Positions 15,277 through 22,668 of a stretch of DNA of 60,575 nt are shown here, piece by piece (positions within the stretch are counted from its first letter, which is position 1; each line of letters begins with the position of its first letter). The translations under genes were made by a program, and so were the position numbers. Below the pieces are notes generated by a model. The model did no database searches and was not told the DNA's origin. It saw nothing but the letters and a program-made list of their open reading frames with translations. This stretch comes from Nocardia otitidiscaviarum NBRC 14405 (GTDB lineage: Bacteria; Actinomycetota; Actinomycetes; Mycobacteriales; Mycobacteriaceae), in contig NZ_BAGD01000134.1 in NCBI RefSeq assembly GCF_000308635.1, positions 1 to 60,575 on the forward strand, in the 5' to 3' direction.

Positions 15277-16061
15277 AGCACGTCGTTCAGGGTGACCATG
15301 GACAGGTTGCGTTCCCGGATGATGTCGGTGAGCTGGCCGTAGCAGCGGGTGACCGGGGGGAAGTTGGCGTGGCCGATGACGATCGACTGCGGTTGGAAGT
15401 ACTTGTGAGCGCATTCGATCAGATACTGCTCGGTGATCAGGCCGGAGTCGGAGAGGGAGCCGTACCACATGACGGGGACGGTGTAACCGAGATCGGCGGC
15501 GATGCGGTCGACGGTGGCATTGTGGCGGCCGAAGGGCGGGCGGTAGTACGGGGTGCCGTCGACGCCGAAGTTGTCGCGGAGGAAGGTCTTCGCGCGCTGG
15601 AGTTGGGAGGCGGCGGCCGTGCCGGACACGGCGGTGAGGTCGGCGTGGTCCCAGGTGTGGTTGCCGAGCTGGATCTGGCCGGATTCCACCAGGGGGCGCA
15701 GGGTGTGGCGGTGCTCCATCCAGGAGTCGTAGTACGCGGTCACGAAGAAGGTGAAGCGCGCCCCGGTGTCCTGCGCGAACCTGATGTACGCGCCGACCAC
15801 CTCGGGGCTGGCGCCGTCGTCGACGGTGAGCGCCATACTGCTTCCCGGGCCGGGCAGCGCGGTGATGGTGCCCGCCGGAATCGGCGTCTTGGGTCCGGTC
15901 GGCGGCGCGGGCAGCGGGCGCGGGGCGGCCGGGGGCGGCGCGGGCACCGCCGGGATGTCGCCGACCCCGAGCTCCGGCGTGCCGCTGTGCGCCCGCGTGC
16001 AGCCGGTCAGGGCGTACGCGGTCCCCGCGGCGAGCAGTCCGAGCAGATTACGTCGGTCCAT
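15261..16061 (-). CDS. Polysaccharide deacetylase (NodB/CE4) family lipoprotein
   Basis: This 266-residue exported enzyme has a Tat-like N-terminus (MDRRNLLGLLAAG) and a lipobox ALTGC at Cys21, so it is probably a lipoprotein on the outer face of the membrane. A Pro-rich linker (residues 37-62) leads to the NodB domain. The catalytic pair is Asp81-Asp82 in TVDDG, the metal ligands are His135 and His139 in NHTWDH, and the YYRPPFGRHN motif follows. CE4 enzymes remove N- or O-acetyl groups from peptidoglycan or other glycans. The ATG at 16061 is chosen because GGAGTG precedes it and it gives the export signal; a longer frame upstream lacks one. Confidence 0.88.
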   Translation of the reverse strand: MDRRNLLGLLAAGTAYALTGCTRAHSGTPELGVGDIPAVPAPPPAAPRPLPAPPTGPKTPIPAGTITALPGPGSSMALTVDDGASPEVVGAYIRFAQDTGARFTFFVTAYYDSWMEHRHTLRPLVESGQIQLGNHTWDHADLTAVSGTAAASQLQRAKTFLRDNFGVDGTPYYRPPFGRHNATVDRIAADLGYTVPVMWYGSLSDSGLITEQYLIECAHKYFQPQSIVIGHANFPPVTRCYGQLTDIIRERNLSMVTLNDVLRPPV

Positions 16062-16349
16062 ACGCGTGATCACTCCGAAGTATCGAACCATCCCCAGCAA
16101 CCCCACAGTTATAGCCCTGATCGGCGCCCGACCGCGACCAACGCGCGGCACGGTCGGCAAGCCGCACCGGTCGCGCGAACCGCGCGCCACCCGCACCGGA
16201 CGCGAACGAACGCGCGATCGGACCCGGCACGCGGCCAGCCCGCTACGCACAACCGATTCCGGAAGCGGTCGGATGCCGGTGCACGGTTCGATCCGAGGCC
16301 CGGCAGGCTCGGGCACGGCGGGGCTGGCGTGCGACGGCCGCGGTGGGGC

Positions 16350-17057
16350 TCAGCGTGGGATCGGGCGGAGCACGATTTCGGTGGGATGGGCGTCGCGCGG
16401 GGTCTCGATGGCTGTGCGCACCGCGCGTGCCACCGTCGAGGGCTCCAGGAATTCGCGCGGCTGGTAGTCGCGGCCCTCCCCCGCCACGATCTCGCGCTGC
16501 ATATCGGTGTCGATCCGGCCGGGGTGCACCGAGGTGACGCGCAACGCGGTCTCCTCCAGTCGCAGCGCGTCGGCGAAGGCGCGCAGCCCGAACTTGCTCG
16601 CGGCGTACACGCCCCATCCGGCATTGGCGCGCAGTCCGGCCCCCGAATTGATCAGCACCACATGCCCGTTGGCGGCGCGCAGCGCGGGCAGCAACACCCT
16701 GGTCAACTCGGCGACCGCGATCAGGTTGGCCTCCAAGGTATTCCGCCACTGCGCCACCGAGGAATCGGCTATGGTGCCGAGGTCGGCGACCCCGGCATTG
16801 TGGACCAATACCTCCAGCCGCTCGATCGGTTCCGCCGCGCGGGCAACAGCCTCGTAGTCGGTGAGCTCCACGGGAAATCCGGTCGCACCGGGCAATTCGC
16901 TCAGAATCGGAGCGAGCGACCGCTCGGTGCGCGCGCCCAGCACCAACCGATGCGTGGGCGCGAGTTCGCGCGCGACGGCTGCCCCCAGCCCCCGGCTCGC
17001 ACCCGTGATGAGCGCCGTCGGACGGTTGTCGCTGCTGCTCGCGTCGGAGGTGGCCAT
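16350..17057 (-). CDS. Short-chain dehydrogenase/reductase (SDR)
   Basis: This 235-residue classical SDR has the NAD(P) loop TGASRGLGAAVA near residue 17, VLVHNAG, the active-site Ser in LINSGAG and the YAASK catalytic pair. The ALITGASRG start and short length suggest a cytosolic oxidoreductase; Arg residues just after the glycine loop favour NADPH. The ATG at 17057 begins MATSDASS; upstream in-frame codons look non-coding. The 288 bases between it and the deacetylase hold no gene I can support. Substrate unknown. Confidence 0.85.
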   Translation of the reverse strand: MATSDASSSDNRPTALITGASRGLGAAVARELAPTHRLVLGARTERSLAPILSELPGATGFPVELTDYEAVARAAEPIERLEVLVHNAGVADLGTIADSSVAQWRNTLEANLIAVAELTRVLLPALRAANGHVVLINSGAGLRANAGWGVYAASKFGLRAFADALRLEETALRVTSVHPGRIDTDMQREIVAGEGRDYQPREFLEPSTVARAVRTAIETPRDAHPTEIVLRPIPR

Positions 17058-17307
17058 GCGACCACCGTAACGGGGATGGACAGCGGGCGATGATTCCGGG
17101 CGACGGCACCGACGGCCCGCGGCGAATGAGCGCGCGGGCCGCGGCGACCGCCGTGAACAACGAGCTCCGCCGCGTGTATGCATGTCCATTCGCACCAGAC
17201 GAAGGCCGACAAGGGTGAACGCTGCCGAACCCGAAACATCCCCGGATCACACCCCCGAACCCCGCGTCCACCGCGCATACCTGCCGGTGCCGTCGCAGAA
17301 TAGGGCG

Positions 17308-18645
17308 ATGACACACCCCGGGTTCACGCCCACTCAGCTCGCGGCCCGCGCCGCCTATCTGCTGCGCGGCAACGATCTGGGCACCATGACCACCGCCGCG
17401 CCGAAGCTGTATCCACACATGTGGAGCTGGGACGCCGCCTTCGTGGCTGTCGGCCTGGCCCCGCTCAGCGTGGAGCGGGCCGTGGTCGAGCTGGACACCC
17501 TGCTGTCGGCGCAATGGCGCAACGGGATGATCCCGCACATCGTGTTCGCCAACGGCGTGGACGGGTACTTCCCCGGGCCCGCCCGCTGGGAGTGCCGGCA
17601 ACTGGCCGCCGACGCCCCCGACGGACCGGACACCTCGGGCATCACCCAGCCGCCCGTGCACGCCATCGCGGTGCAGCGGATTCTCGACCATTCGCGCCGC
17701 CACGGCCGCAGCACCCGCGCGGTCGCCGAGGACTTCCTGCATCGGCGCTGGCCCGACCTCATGCGCTGGCACCGCTGGCTGGCCTACGCGCGCGATCCCA
17801 AACAGCACGGCCGCATCACCATCTACCACGGCTGGGAATCCGGGATGGACAACTCGCCCCGCTGGGACCGCGCCTACGAGAACGTGGTGCCGGGCGATCT
17901 GCCGCCCTACCAGCGCGAAGACCTGCACGTGGTGGACGATCCCAGCCAGCGGCCCTCCGACCGCGAATACGACCGCTACATGTGGCTGGTCGAGCAGATG
18001 CGCCGAGCGGGCTACGACGACTACCAGCTGGCGTCCACCATGAGCTTCGCGGTGGAGGACGTGTTCGTCACCGCCATCTTCTCGCTGGCCTGCGAGGTGC
18101 TGGCCACCATCGGCGACGACTACCGGCTGCCCAATGCCGATGTGCGGGAGCTCTACGAATGGGCCGACTACTTCCGCGCGGGCGTCATCGCCACCACCGA
18201 CGCGCGCAGCGGGGTGGCCAAGGATTTCGATCTGCGGGCCGACCGCTGGATCGAGACCGAGACCCTGGCCGTCTTCGCACCGCTGCTGTGCGGCGGCCTC
18301 TCCCGTGATGCCGAGCGGCGGCTGCTGCGGCTGTTCGAGGGTCCGCGCTACTGCGGCCATCCGGATCTGCGCTACGCGCTGCCGCCCTCCACCTCACCGG
18401 TGTCCAAGGACTTCCGGCCGCGCGAGTACTGGCGCGGCCCGGTGTGGCCGGTGATGAGCTGGCTGTTCTCCTGGGTGTTCGCGCGCCGCGGCTGGGCCGA
18501 GCGGTCGTTCATGCTGCGCGCGGAGGGGCTGCGTCAGGCCGGTGACGGCACCTTCTCCGAGTACTACGAACCGTTCACGGGCGAGGCGCTGGGCAGTATG
18601 CAGCAGTCCTGGACGGCGGCCTCGGTGCTGGACTGGCTGGGCTGA
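17308..18645 (+). CDS. ggH: Glucosylglycerate hydrolase, GH63-type
   Basis: This 445-residue protein closely resembles the glucosylglycerate hydrolase of Mycolicibacterium hassiacum (446 residues), a GH63-like (alpha/alpha)6-barrel enzyme that splits glucosylglycerate into glucose and glycerate. The catalytic acids read as Asp181 in HGWESGMDNSPRW and Glu418 in the FSEYYEPFTGE segment, one residue earlier than in the reference. The near-invariant stretches LLRGNDLGTMTTAAP, WRNGMIPHIVFANG and DFRPREYWRGPVWPV are all present. The ATG at 17308 gives that length; the frame is open further up without a good start. Glucosylglycerate accumulates under nitrogen limitation in mycobacteria, and this enzyme mobilises it. 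The gene stands alone. Confidence 0.92.
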   Translation: MTHPGFTPTQLAARAAYLLRGNDLGTMTTAAPKLYPHMWSWDAAFVAVGLAPLSVERAVVELDTLLSAQWRNGMIPHIVFANGVDGYFPGPARWECRQLAADAPDGPDTSGITQPPVHAIAVQRILDHSRRHGRSTRAVAEDFLHRRWPDLMRWHRWLAYARDPKQHGRITIYHGWESGMDNSPRWDRAYENVVPGDLPPYQREDLHVVDDPSQRPSDREYDRYMWLVEQMRRAGYDDYQLASTMSFAVEDVFVTAIFSLACEVLATIGDDYRLPNADVRELYEWADYFRAGVIATTDARSGVAKDFDLRADRWIETETLAVFAPLLCGGLSRDAERRLLRLFEGPRYCGHPDLRYALPPSTSPVSKDFRPREYWRGPVWPVMSWLFSWVFARRGWAERSFMLRAEGLRQAGDGTFSEYYEPFTGEALGSMQQSWTAASVLDWLG

Positions 18646-18658
18646 CGGCGCTCGCTTT

Positions 18659-18677
18659 GTAGCGAATTCGTAGCGAA
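18659..18677 (+). promoter_or_regulatory. 11-bp-spaced direct repeat upstream of the lysozyme gene
   Basis: GTAGCGAA occurs at 18659-18666 and again at 18670-18677, an exact 8-base direct repeat with an 11-base period. This is the geometry of OmpR-type response-regulator sites such as MtrA boxes, which often control cell-wall hydrolase genes. The regulator identity is inference. Confidence 0.4.
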
Positions 18678-18732
18678 CACCACAGCGGTGATTCGCGTGA
18701 GACGCGTCACCGGCGCTCTACTGTCGAGCGGC

Positions 18733-19476
18733 ATGGACCGGAACCACCCGCTCGTGGCCCGCACCCACCTCGCCGCCGCCCTCGCGCTGGCCGCCCTGCT
18801 ACCGCTGTCCGGCACGGCGGCCGCCGCACCGCACGGCCCCGACGTCTCCTCCTGGCAGCATCCGGGCGGCAGTGGGATCAACTGGTTCGCGGTCCGCGCC
18901 GCCGGACACCCCTTTGCCATGGTGAAGGCCACCGAGGGTCTGAGCTATGTGAACCCGTACTTCGTGCCGGACAGTCTGATCATGCGGGCGGCCGGAGTCG
19001 CCCGGGGCACATACCATTTCGCGCGCCCCGCGCTGCCGCCCGAACCGCAGGCGGTCTTCTACTCGACGGTGGTGCTCGGGCAGAACGGCCCGATGGATCT
19101 GCCCGCGGTGCTGGACCTGGAGGATTCCGGCGGGCTCCCGCCCGCCGCCCTCGTCGACTGGACCCGCCGCTACCTGAACACCGTCGAGGCGCTGACCGGT
19201 CGGCCGCCGATCATCTACACCGGCGTGCACTTCTGGAAGACGGCCATGGCGAATTCCACCGAATTCACCCGCTACCCGCTGTGGATCGCGGACTATCGCG
19301 GCAATGCCGAACCGGAGGTGCCCGGCGGCTGGCCCACCTGGACCTTCTGGCAGTACACCGACTCGGGCAGTATCTCGGGCATTCCGGGACCCACCGATAT
19401 CAACGTATACAGCGGAGCCCAAGGCGATCTCGGCGCATTCGCGCGCATGCCGGGCAGCGGCAGCGCGGGCGGATAG
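18733..19476 (+). CDS. Secreted GH25 family lysozyme
   Basis: This 247-residue protein has a signal peptide (hydrophobic core ALALAALLPLSG, likely cleavage after AAAA near residue 32). A single GH25 muramidase domain follows. It opens with GPDVSSWQHP, where the Asp is a conserved active-site residue, and contains the DxE pair in VLDLEDSGG plus the terminal WTFWQYTDSG. GH25 enzymes cut the beta-1,4 bond after N-acetylmuramic acid. There is no extra wall-binding domain. The ATG at 18733 is preferred over 18688 because it directly precedes the signal peptide. A repeated element upstream suggests response-regulator control. Confidence 0.9.
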   Translation: MDRNHPLVARTHLAAALALAALLPLSGTAAAAPHGPDVSSWQHPGGSGINWFAVRAAGHPFAMVKATEGLSYVNPYFVPDSLIMRAAGVARGTYHFARPALPPEPQAVFYSTVVLGQNGPMDLPAVLDLEDSGGLPPAALVDWTRRYLNTVEALTGRPPIIYTGVHFWKTAMANSTEFTRYPLWIADYRGNAEPEVPGGWPTWTFWQYTDSGSISGIPGPTDINVYSGAQGDLGAFARMPGSGSAGG

Positions 19477-19508
19477 CACGCCCGCGCCGCCGATCGGACA
19501 CGAGGACG

Positions 19509-21557
19509 TCAGACGCCGATACTGCCGCCGTCCTGCTTCCACACCGTCACGACGGCCGGGCGGGGCTGGGCGCTGCCGCCGTCGGGCCAGTGCGAGGCGG
19601 GCTTCTCGACGGAGGCGTCGTCCACCTCGCCCGGATGCTGCACGCTCACCAGCACGCGACGGTCGGTGACGATCGGACCGCAGGTCTCCGCGCCCACCGG
19701 CACCGTGAGGAACTGCTTGGTCTCGCCCCGGCGCTCACCCTCGAGCGTGACGGCGAAAAGTCCGTCGTTGGACTTCAGCGCATTGCCGTCGGTGGAGATC
19801 CACAGGTTGCCGTGCGGGTCGAAGGCCAGGTTGTCGGGGCAGGAGATGGGGCTGACCTTGGACTTGTCGAAGCCTGCGAAGTAGGTGTCGGCGGCCTGGG
19901 GATCGCCGCAGACCAGCAGCAGCGACCAGGTGAACGCGGTGCCGGTGTGGTCGTCGACGATCTCGAGGACCTGGCCGTTCTTGTTCTGGTTGCGCGGATT
20001 GGCCTCGTCGACACCGGGTTTGCCGTCGGTGCCACGCTTGCTGTTGTTGGTCAGCGCCACGTACACCTTGCCGGTCGTGGGATTCGGCTCGAAGTCCTCG
20101 GGGCGGTCCATCTTGGTGGCGCCGACCTTGTCACCGGCGAGGCGGGTGAACACCGCCACCTCCTCGGCGCTCATGCCCTCGACCAGCGACCTGCCCTTGC
20201 CGTCCGCGCCGGTCTCCAGCAGCGGAATCCACTGGCCGGACCCGGTGAAGCCGTTGTCCGAGGGCACCTTTCCGCTGCCGTCGATCCGATCCGGGTGGTC
20301 CCCGGTCAGTTTCGCGACGTACAGCGTGCCCTCGTCCAGGATGGTCATATTGTGCTTGCGCGCCGCCGCCGTGTTGCCCTGCTGGATCTTCTTGGCGGAG
20401 ACGAACTTGTACATGTAGTCGAAGCGCTCGTCGTCACCGGAGTACGACACCACGGTGCCGTCCGGGGTGACGTAGATGGTCGCGGCCTCGTGCTTGAACC
20501 GGCCCATGGCGGTGTGCTTGACCGGGGTGGAGGCGGGATCCCACGGATCGACCTCGACCACCCAGCCGAAACGGTTGGGTTCGTTGGGCTCCGCCGACAG
20601 ATCGAAGCGCCTGTCGAAGCGCTCCCAACCGCGCGGCTCGTTGTTGTCACCGCCGATGCCGTAGCGCTTGCCGCGCTCCTTGGCGGCCGGGTCGGCGAAC
20701 TCACCGGCGAAGTACTGGTTGAAGTTCTCTTCGCCGGAAAGAATGGTGCCCCACGGGGTTACACCGCCCGAGCAGTTGTTGAGGGTGCCCGCGACCTTCA
20801 ACCCGAAGGCGTCGGCGGAGGTCTTCACCAGATCGCTGCCCGCGGCCGGGCCGGTGAGCTGGAATTCGGAGGTGGCCGTGATGCGGCGGTTGTACTTGCC
20901 CAGCACCGGGGTGAGCTTGCCGGAACCGGCCTCGCCCTTGACCTCGACCACGGTGAGACCGTGTGCGGCCCATTCGATCTCGACCTGCTCGCGGGTCGGG
21001 TTCTGCTCGTCGTACCCCGCGAACATGAACGGGCCGGTGGTGTACTCGTGGCTGGCCACCAGCAGGTAGCCGTTCTCCTGGCCCTCGATGGGCAGCAGCG
21101 CCGAGAAGTCGTTGTTGTAGCCGAACTGCTTGGCCTGGGCCGCGGCGGTCTGGTTGGCGAAGTCGAACTGCGGCGCGTCCGGCAGCACCGGATCGCCCCA
21201 GCGAATCACCACGCTCTGCTCGTAGCCCTCGGGCACGGTCACCGCATCGGCCTTGTTGGGCGCGACCGGGGTGAAGTCGGTGCCGGTGCCGGGGCTGGTC
21301 TCGGCGGCGGTCCGCACATCGTCGCCGTCACCGCAGGCGGCCAGCAAACCGGCCGTGCCGGTCGCCAGCACCACGGCCGCGCTGCCCTGCAGCATGCGGC
21401 GGCGCGACATGGCGGCCACGATATCGCCGAAGTACTCTCCGGCCGATTTGTTGGGAACCTCGTGGGCGCAGGCATTGCCGCACTTGTAGCGGCAGGTGAC
21501 GGCGGCGCGCGCGGACGCGCCGTCATGCTTCACGAAGAGGGCGAGGGGTTTCAACAC
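19509..21557 (-). CDS. phoX: PhoX-type alkaline phosphatase (Tat-exported)
   Basis: This 682-residue protein matches the PhoX family of calcium/iron-dependent phosphatases. Typical for actinobacterial members, a conserved cytoplasmic-looking lead (LFVKHDG, then TCRYKCGNAC and SAGEYFGDIV) precedes an internal Tat motif SRRRMLQGSAAVVLATG near residue 52. Conserved catalytic-region stretches include TPWGTILSGEENFNQYF, RFGWVVEVDPWDP and GRFKHEAA. It releases phosphate from organic esters outside the cell, usually under PhoP control; I see no convincing PHO box, only one half-site-like GTTCATC upstream. The start is GTG at 21557 with GGGAG seven bases ahead. Confidence 0.88.
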   Translation of the reverse strand: MLKPLALFVKHDGASARAAVTCRYKCGNACAHEVPNKSAGEYFGDIVAAMSRRRMLQGSAAVVLATGTAGLLAACGDGDDVRTAAETSPGTGTDFTPVAPNKADAVTVPEGYEQSVVIRWGDPVLPDAPQFDFANQTAAAQAKQFGYNNDFSALLPIEGQENGYLLVASHEYTTGPFMFAGYDEQNPTREQVEIEWAAHGLTVVEVKGEAGSGKLTPVLGKYNRRITATSEFQLTGPAAGSDLVKTSADAFGLKVAGTLNNCSGGVTPWGTILSGEENFNQYFAGEFADPAAKERGKRYGIGGDNNEPRGWERFDRRFDLSAEPNEPNRFGWVVEVDPWDPASTPVKHTAMGRFKHEAATIYVTPDGTVVSYSGDDERFDYMYKFVSAKKIQQGNTAAARKHNMTILDEGTLYVAKLTGDHPDRIDGSGKVPSDNGFTGSGQWIPLLETGADGKGRSLVEGMSAEEVAVFTRLAGDKVGATKMDRPEDFEPNPTTGKVYVALTNNSKRGTDGKPGVDEANPRNQNKNGQVLEIVDDHTGTAFTWSLLLVCGDPQAADTYFAGFDKSKVSPISCPDNLAFDPHGNLWISTDGNALKSNDGLFAVTLEGERRGETKQFLTVPVGAETCGPIVTDRRVLVSVQHPGEVDDASVEKPASHWPDGGSAQPRPAVVTVWKQDGGSIGV

Positions 21558-21661
21558 TGCATGCTCCCGGGGTCGTCTTGTCGGGCGCACCGTAACCAGG
21601 CCAGAAGAGCCGGAGGAGACGCGCAGATGAACAGCCGACCAATTAGGTAGCCCTAAGTTTG

Positions 21662-21688
21662 CCGGGAGGATGCGGCGCACCCTCCCGG
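21662..21688 (-). terminator. Terminator of the amino-acid ABC transporter operon
   Basis: CCGGGAGG (21662-21669) pairs with CCTCCCGG (21681-21688), and the stem can extend through TGC/GCA with a GGC loop. It lies five bases beyond the stop of the ATPase gene. Confidence 0.65.
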
Positions 21689-21692
21689 ACCA

Positions 21693-22418
21693 CTAGAGCA
21701 CCTGGGAGAGGAACTGCCGCAGCCGCGGCGTCTCCGCGCTGTCGAAAAGCTGATCCGGCGTACCGGTTTCCACCACCTGCCCGTGGTCCATGAAGACCAC
21801 GCGATCGGAAACCGAACGGGCGAAGCCCATTTCGTGCGTGACCACGACCATGGACATACCGTCCCGCGCCAGCTCGGCCATGAGCGCGAGCACGCCCTTC
21901 ACCAGCTCCGGGTCCAGCGCCGAGGTGGCCTCGTCGAAGAACATGAGCTGCGGTTTCATGGCCAGCGCGCGGGCGATGGCCACGCGCTGCTGCTGACCGC
22001 CGGACAGATTGGCCGGGCGCACATCCGCCTTGCCGGACAGGCCGACCTTCTCCAGCTGTTCCAGTGCCAGCGTGCGCGCCTGCTCCTTGGACAGACCGTG
22101 CAGCTTGCGTGGACCCAGCTCGATATTCTCCGCGACCGTCTTGTGCGGGAACAGGTTGAAGTGCTGGAACACCATGCCGATCTGCTGGCGCAACTTGTCC
22201 GGATTCTCGGTGAGCACCGACTTGCCGTCCAGCAGGATGTCACCCTTGTCCGGCTCGTGCAGGCGGTTGAGCACGCGCAGGAGCGTGGACTTGCCCGACC
22301 CCGAGGGACCGATCACCGTGGTGGCCTTACCCGCGTCCACGTGGATGTCCACCCCGCGCAGAATATGCGTGCGCCCCAGCGTCAGATGCAGCCCGGTACC
22401 AGTAAGAGAGGCACTCAT
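21693..22418 (-). CDS. Polar amino-acid ABC transporter ATP-binding protein, GlnQ-like
   Basis: This 241-residue ATPase has Walker A GPSGSGKST, the Q-loop region MVFQHFNLFPHKT, signature LSGGQQQRVAIARAL, Walker B LMFFDEATSALDPE and H-loop VVTHEMGFA. This set is specific to the GlnQ/HisP polar amino-acid family. The upstream gene encodes a fused substrate-binding and permease protein, so the two genes make a complete importer. Its ATG (22416-22418) overlaps the stop of the tandem-repeat ORF in an ATGA junction, and GAAAGGA in the last repeat copy supplies the ribosome site. Confidence 0.93.
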   Translation of the reverse strand: MSASLTGTGLHLTLGRTHILRGVDIHVDAGKATTVIGPSGSGKSTLLRVLNRLHEPDKGDILLDGKSVLTENPDKLRQQIGMVFQHFNLFPHKTVAENIELGPRKLHGLSKEQARTLALEQLEKVGLSGKADVRPANLSGGQQQRVAIARALAMKPQLMFFDEATSALDPELVKGVLALMAELARDGMSMVVVTHEMGFARSVSDRVVFMDHGQVVETGTPDQLFDSAETPRLRQFLSQVL

Positions 22419-22668
22419 GCTGCTGCGTCCTTTCGAGCATGAGCGGGGCGCTCCGTGGTCACGCTCCGCTGCCGCCTCCGCGCCTGACCGCTCATGCTGC
22501 TGCGTCCCTTCCGAGCATGAGCGGGGCGCTCCGTGGTCACGCTCCGCTGCCGCCTCCGCGCCTGACCGCTCATGCTGCTGCGTCCCTTCCGAGCATGAGC
22601 GGGGCGCTCCGTGGTCACGCTCCGCTGCCGCCTCCGCGCCTGACCGCTCATGCTCCTCGCCCTTCCGT
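22414..22668. repeat. MIRU-like intergenic tandem repeat, 77-78 bp x 3 plus partial copy
   Basis: Three consecutive copies of a 78-bp unit start at 22414 (77 bp), 22491 and 22569 (78 bp each), and a degenerate fourth start runs from 22647 to about 22668. Copies 2 and 3 appear identical; copy 1 differs at the CCTTTCG/CCCTTCCG site and is one base shorter. Each unit carries, on the minus strand, GGAAGGGA followed by an ATGA start/stop-type junction. The array separates two genes of one ABC operon and keeps an ORF open, the architecture described for mycobacterial interspersed repetitive units, also 77 bp in senX3-regX3. Confidence 0.9.
22415..22651 (-). CDS. Repeat-encoded small basic ORF, coupled at both ends
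   Basis: This 78-codon frame consists of three 26-residue repeats that begin MSGQARRRQRSVTTERPA and are very rich in Arg. Its ATG overlaps the stop of the fused transporter gene (ATGA, 22648-22651), and its own TGA overlaps the ATG of the ATPase gene (22415-22418). Copies two and three of the repeat are exactly 26 codons, and the last copy read is one base shorter, which brings the stop into register. Each unit also has its own SD-like GGAAGGGA and internal ATG. It may serve as a translational relay rather than a functional protein; expression is inference. Confidence 0.5.
   Translation of the reverse strand: MSGQARRRQRSVTTERPAHARKGRSSMSGQARRRQRSVTTERPAHARKGRSSMSGQARRRQRSVTTERPAHARKDAAA

Noticed and set aside
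15369..17093. 574-codon open frame on the plus strand
   Set aside because: It is the antisense of the deacetylase and SDR genes, which carry clear catalytic motifs; it has no domain signature.
21558..21660. PHO box upstream of phoX
   Set aside because: Only one half-site-like GTTCATC is present and no second repeat at the right spacing.
22414..22668. CRISPR array
   Set aside because: The units are contiguous 78-base tandem copies with no unique spacers and no cas genes nearby.
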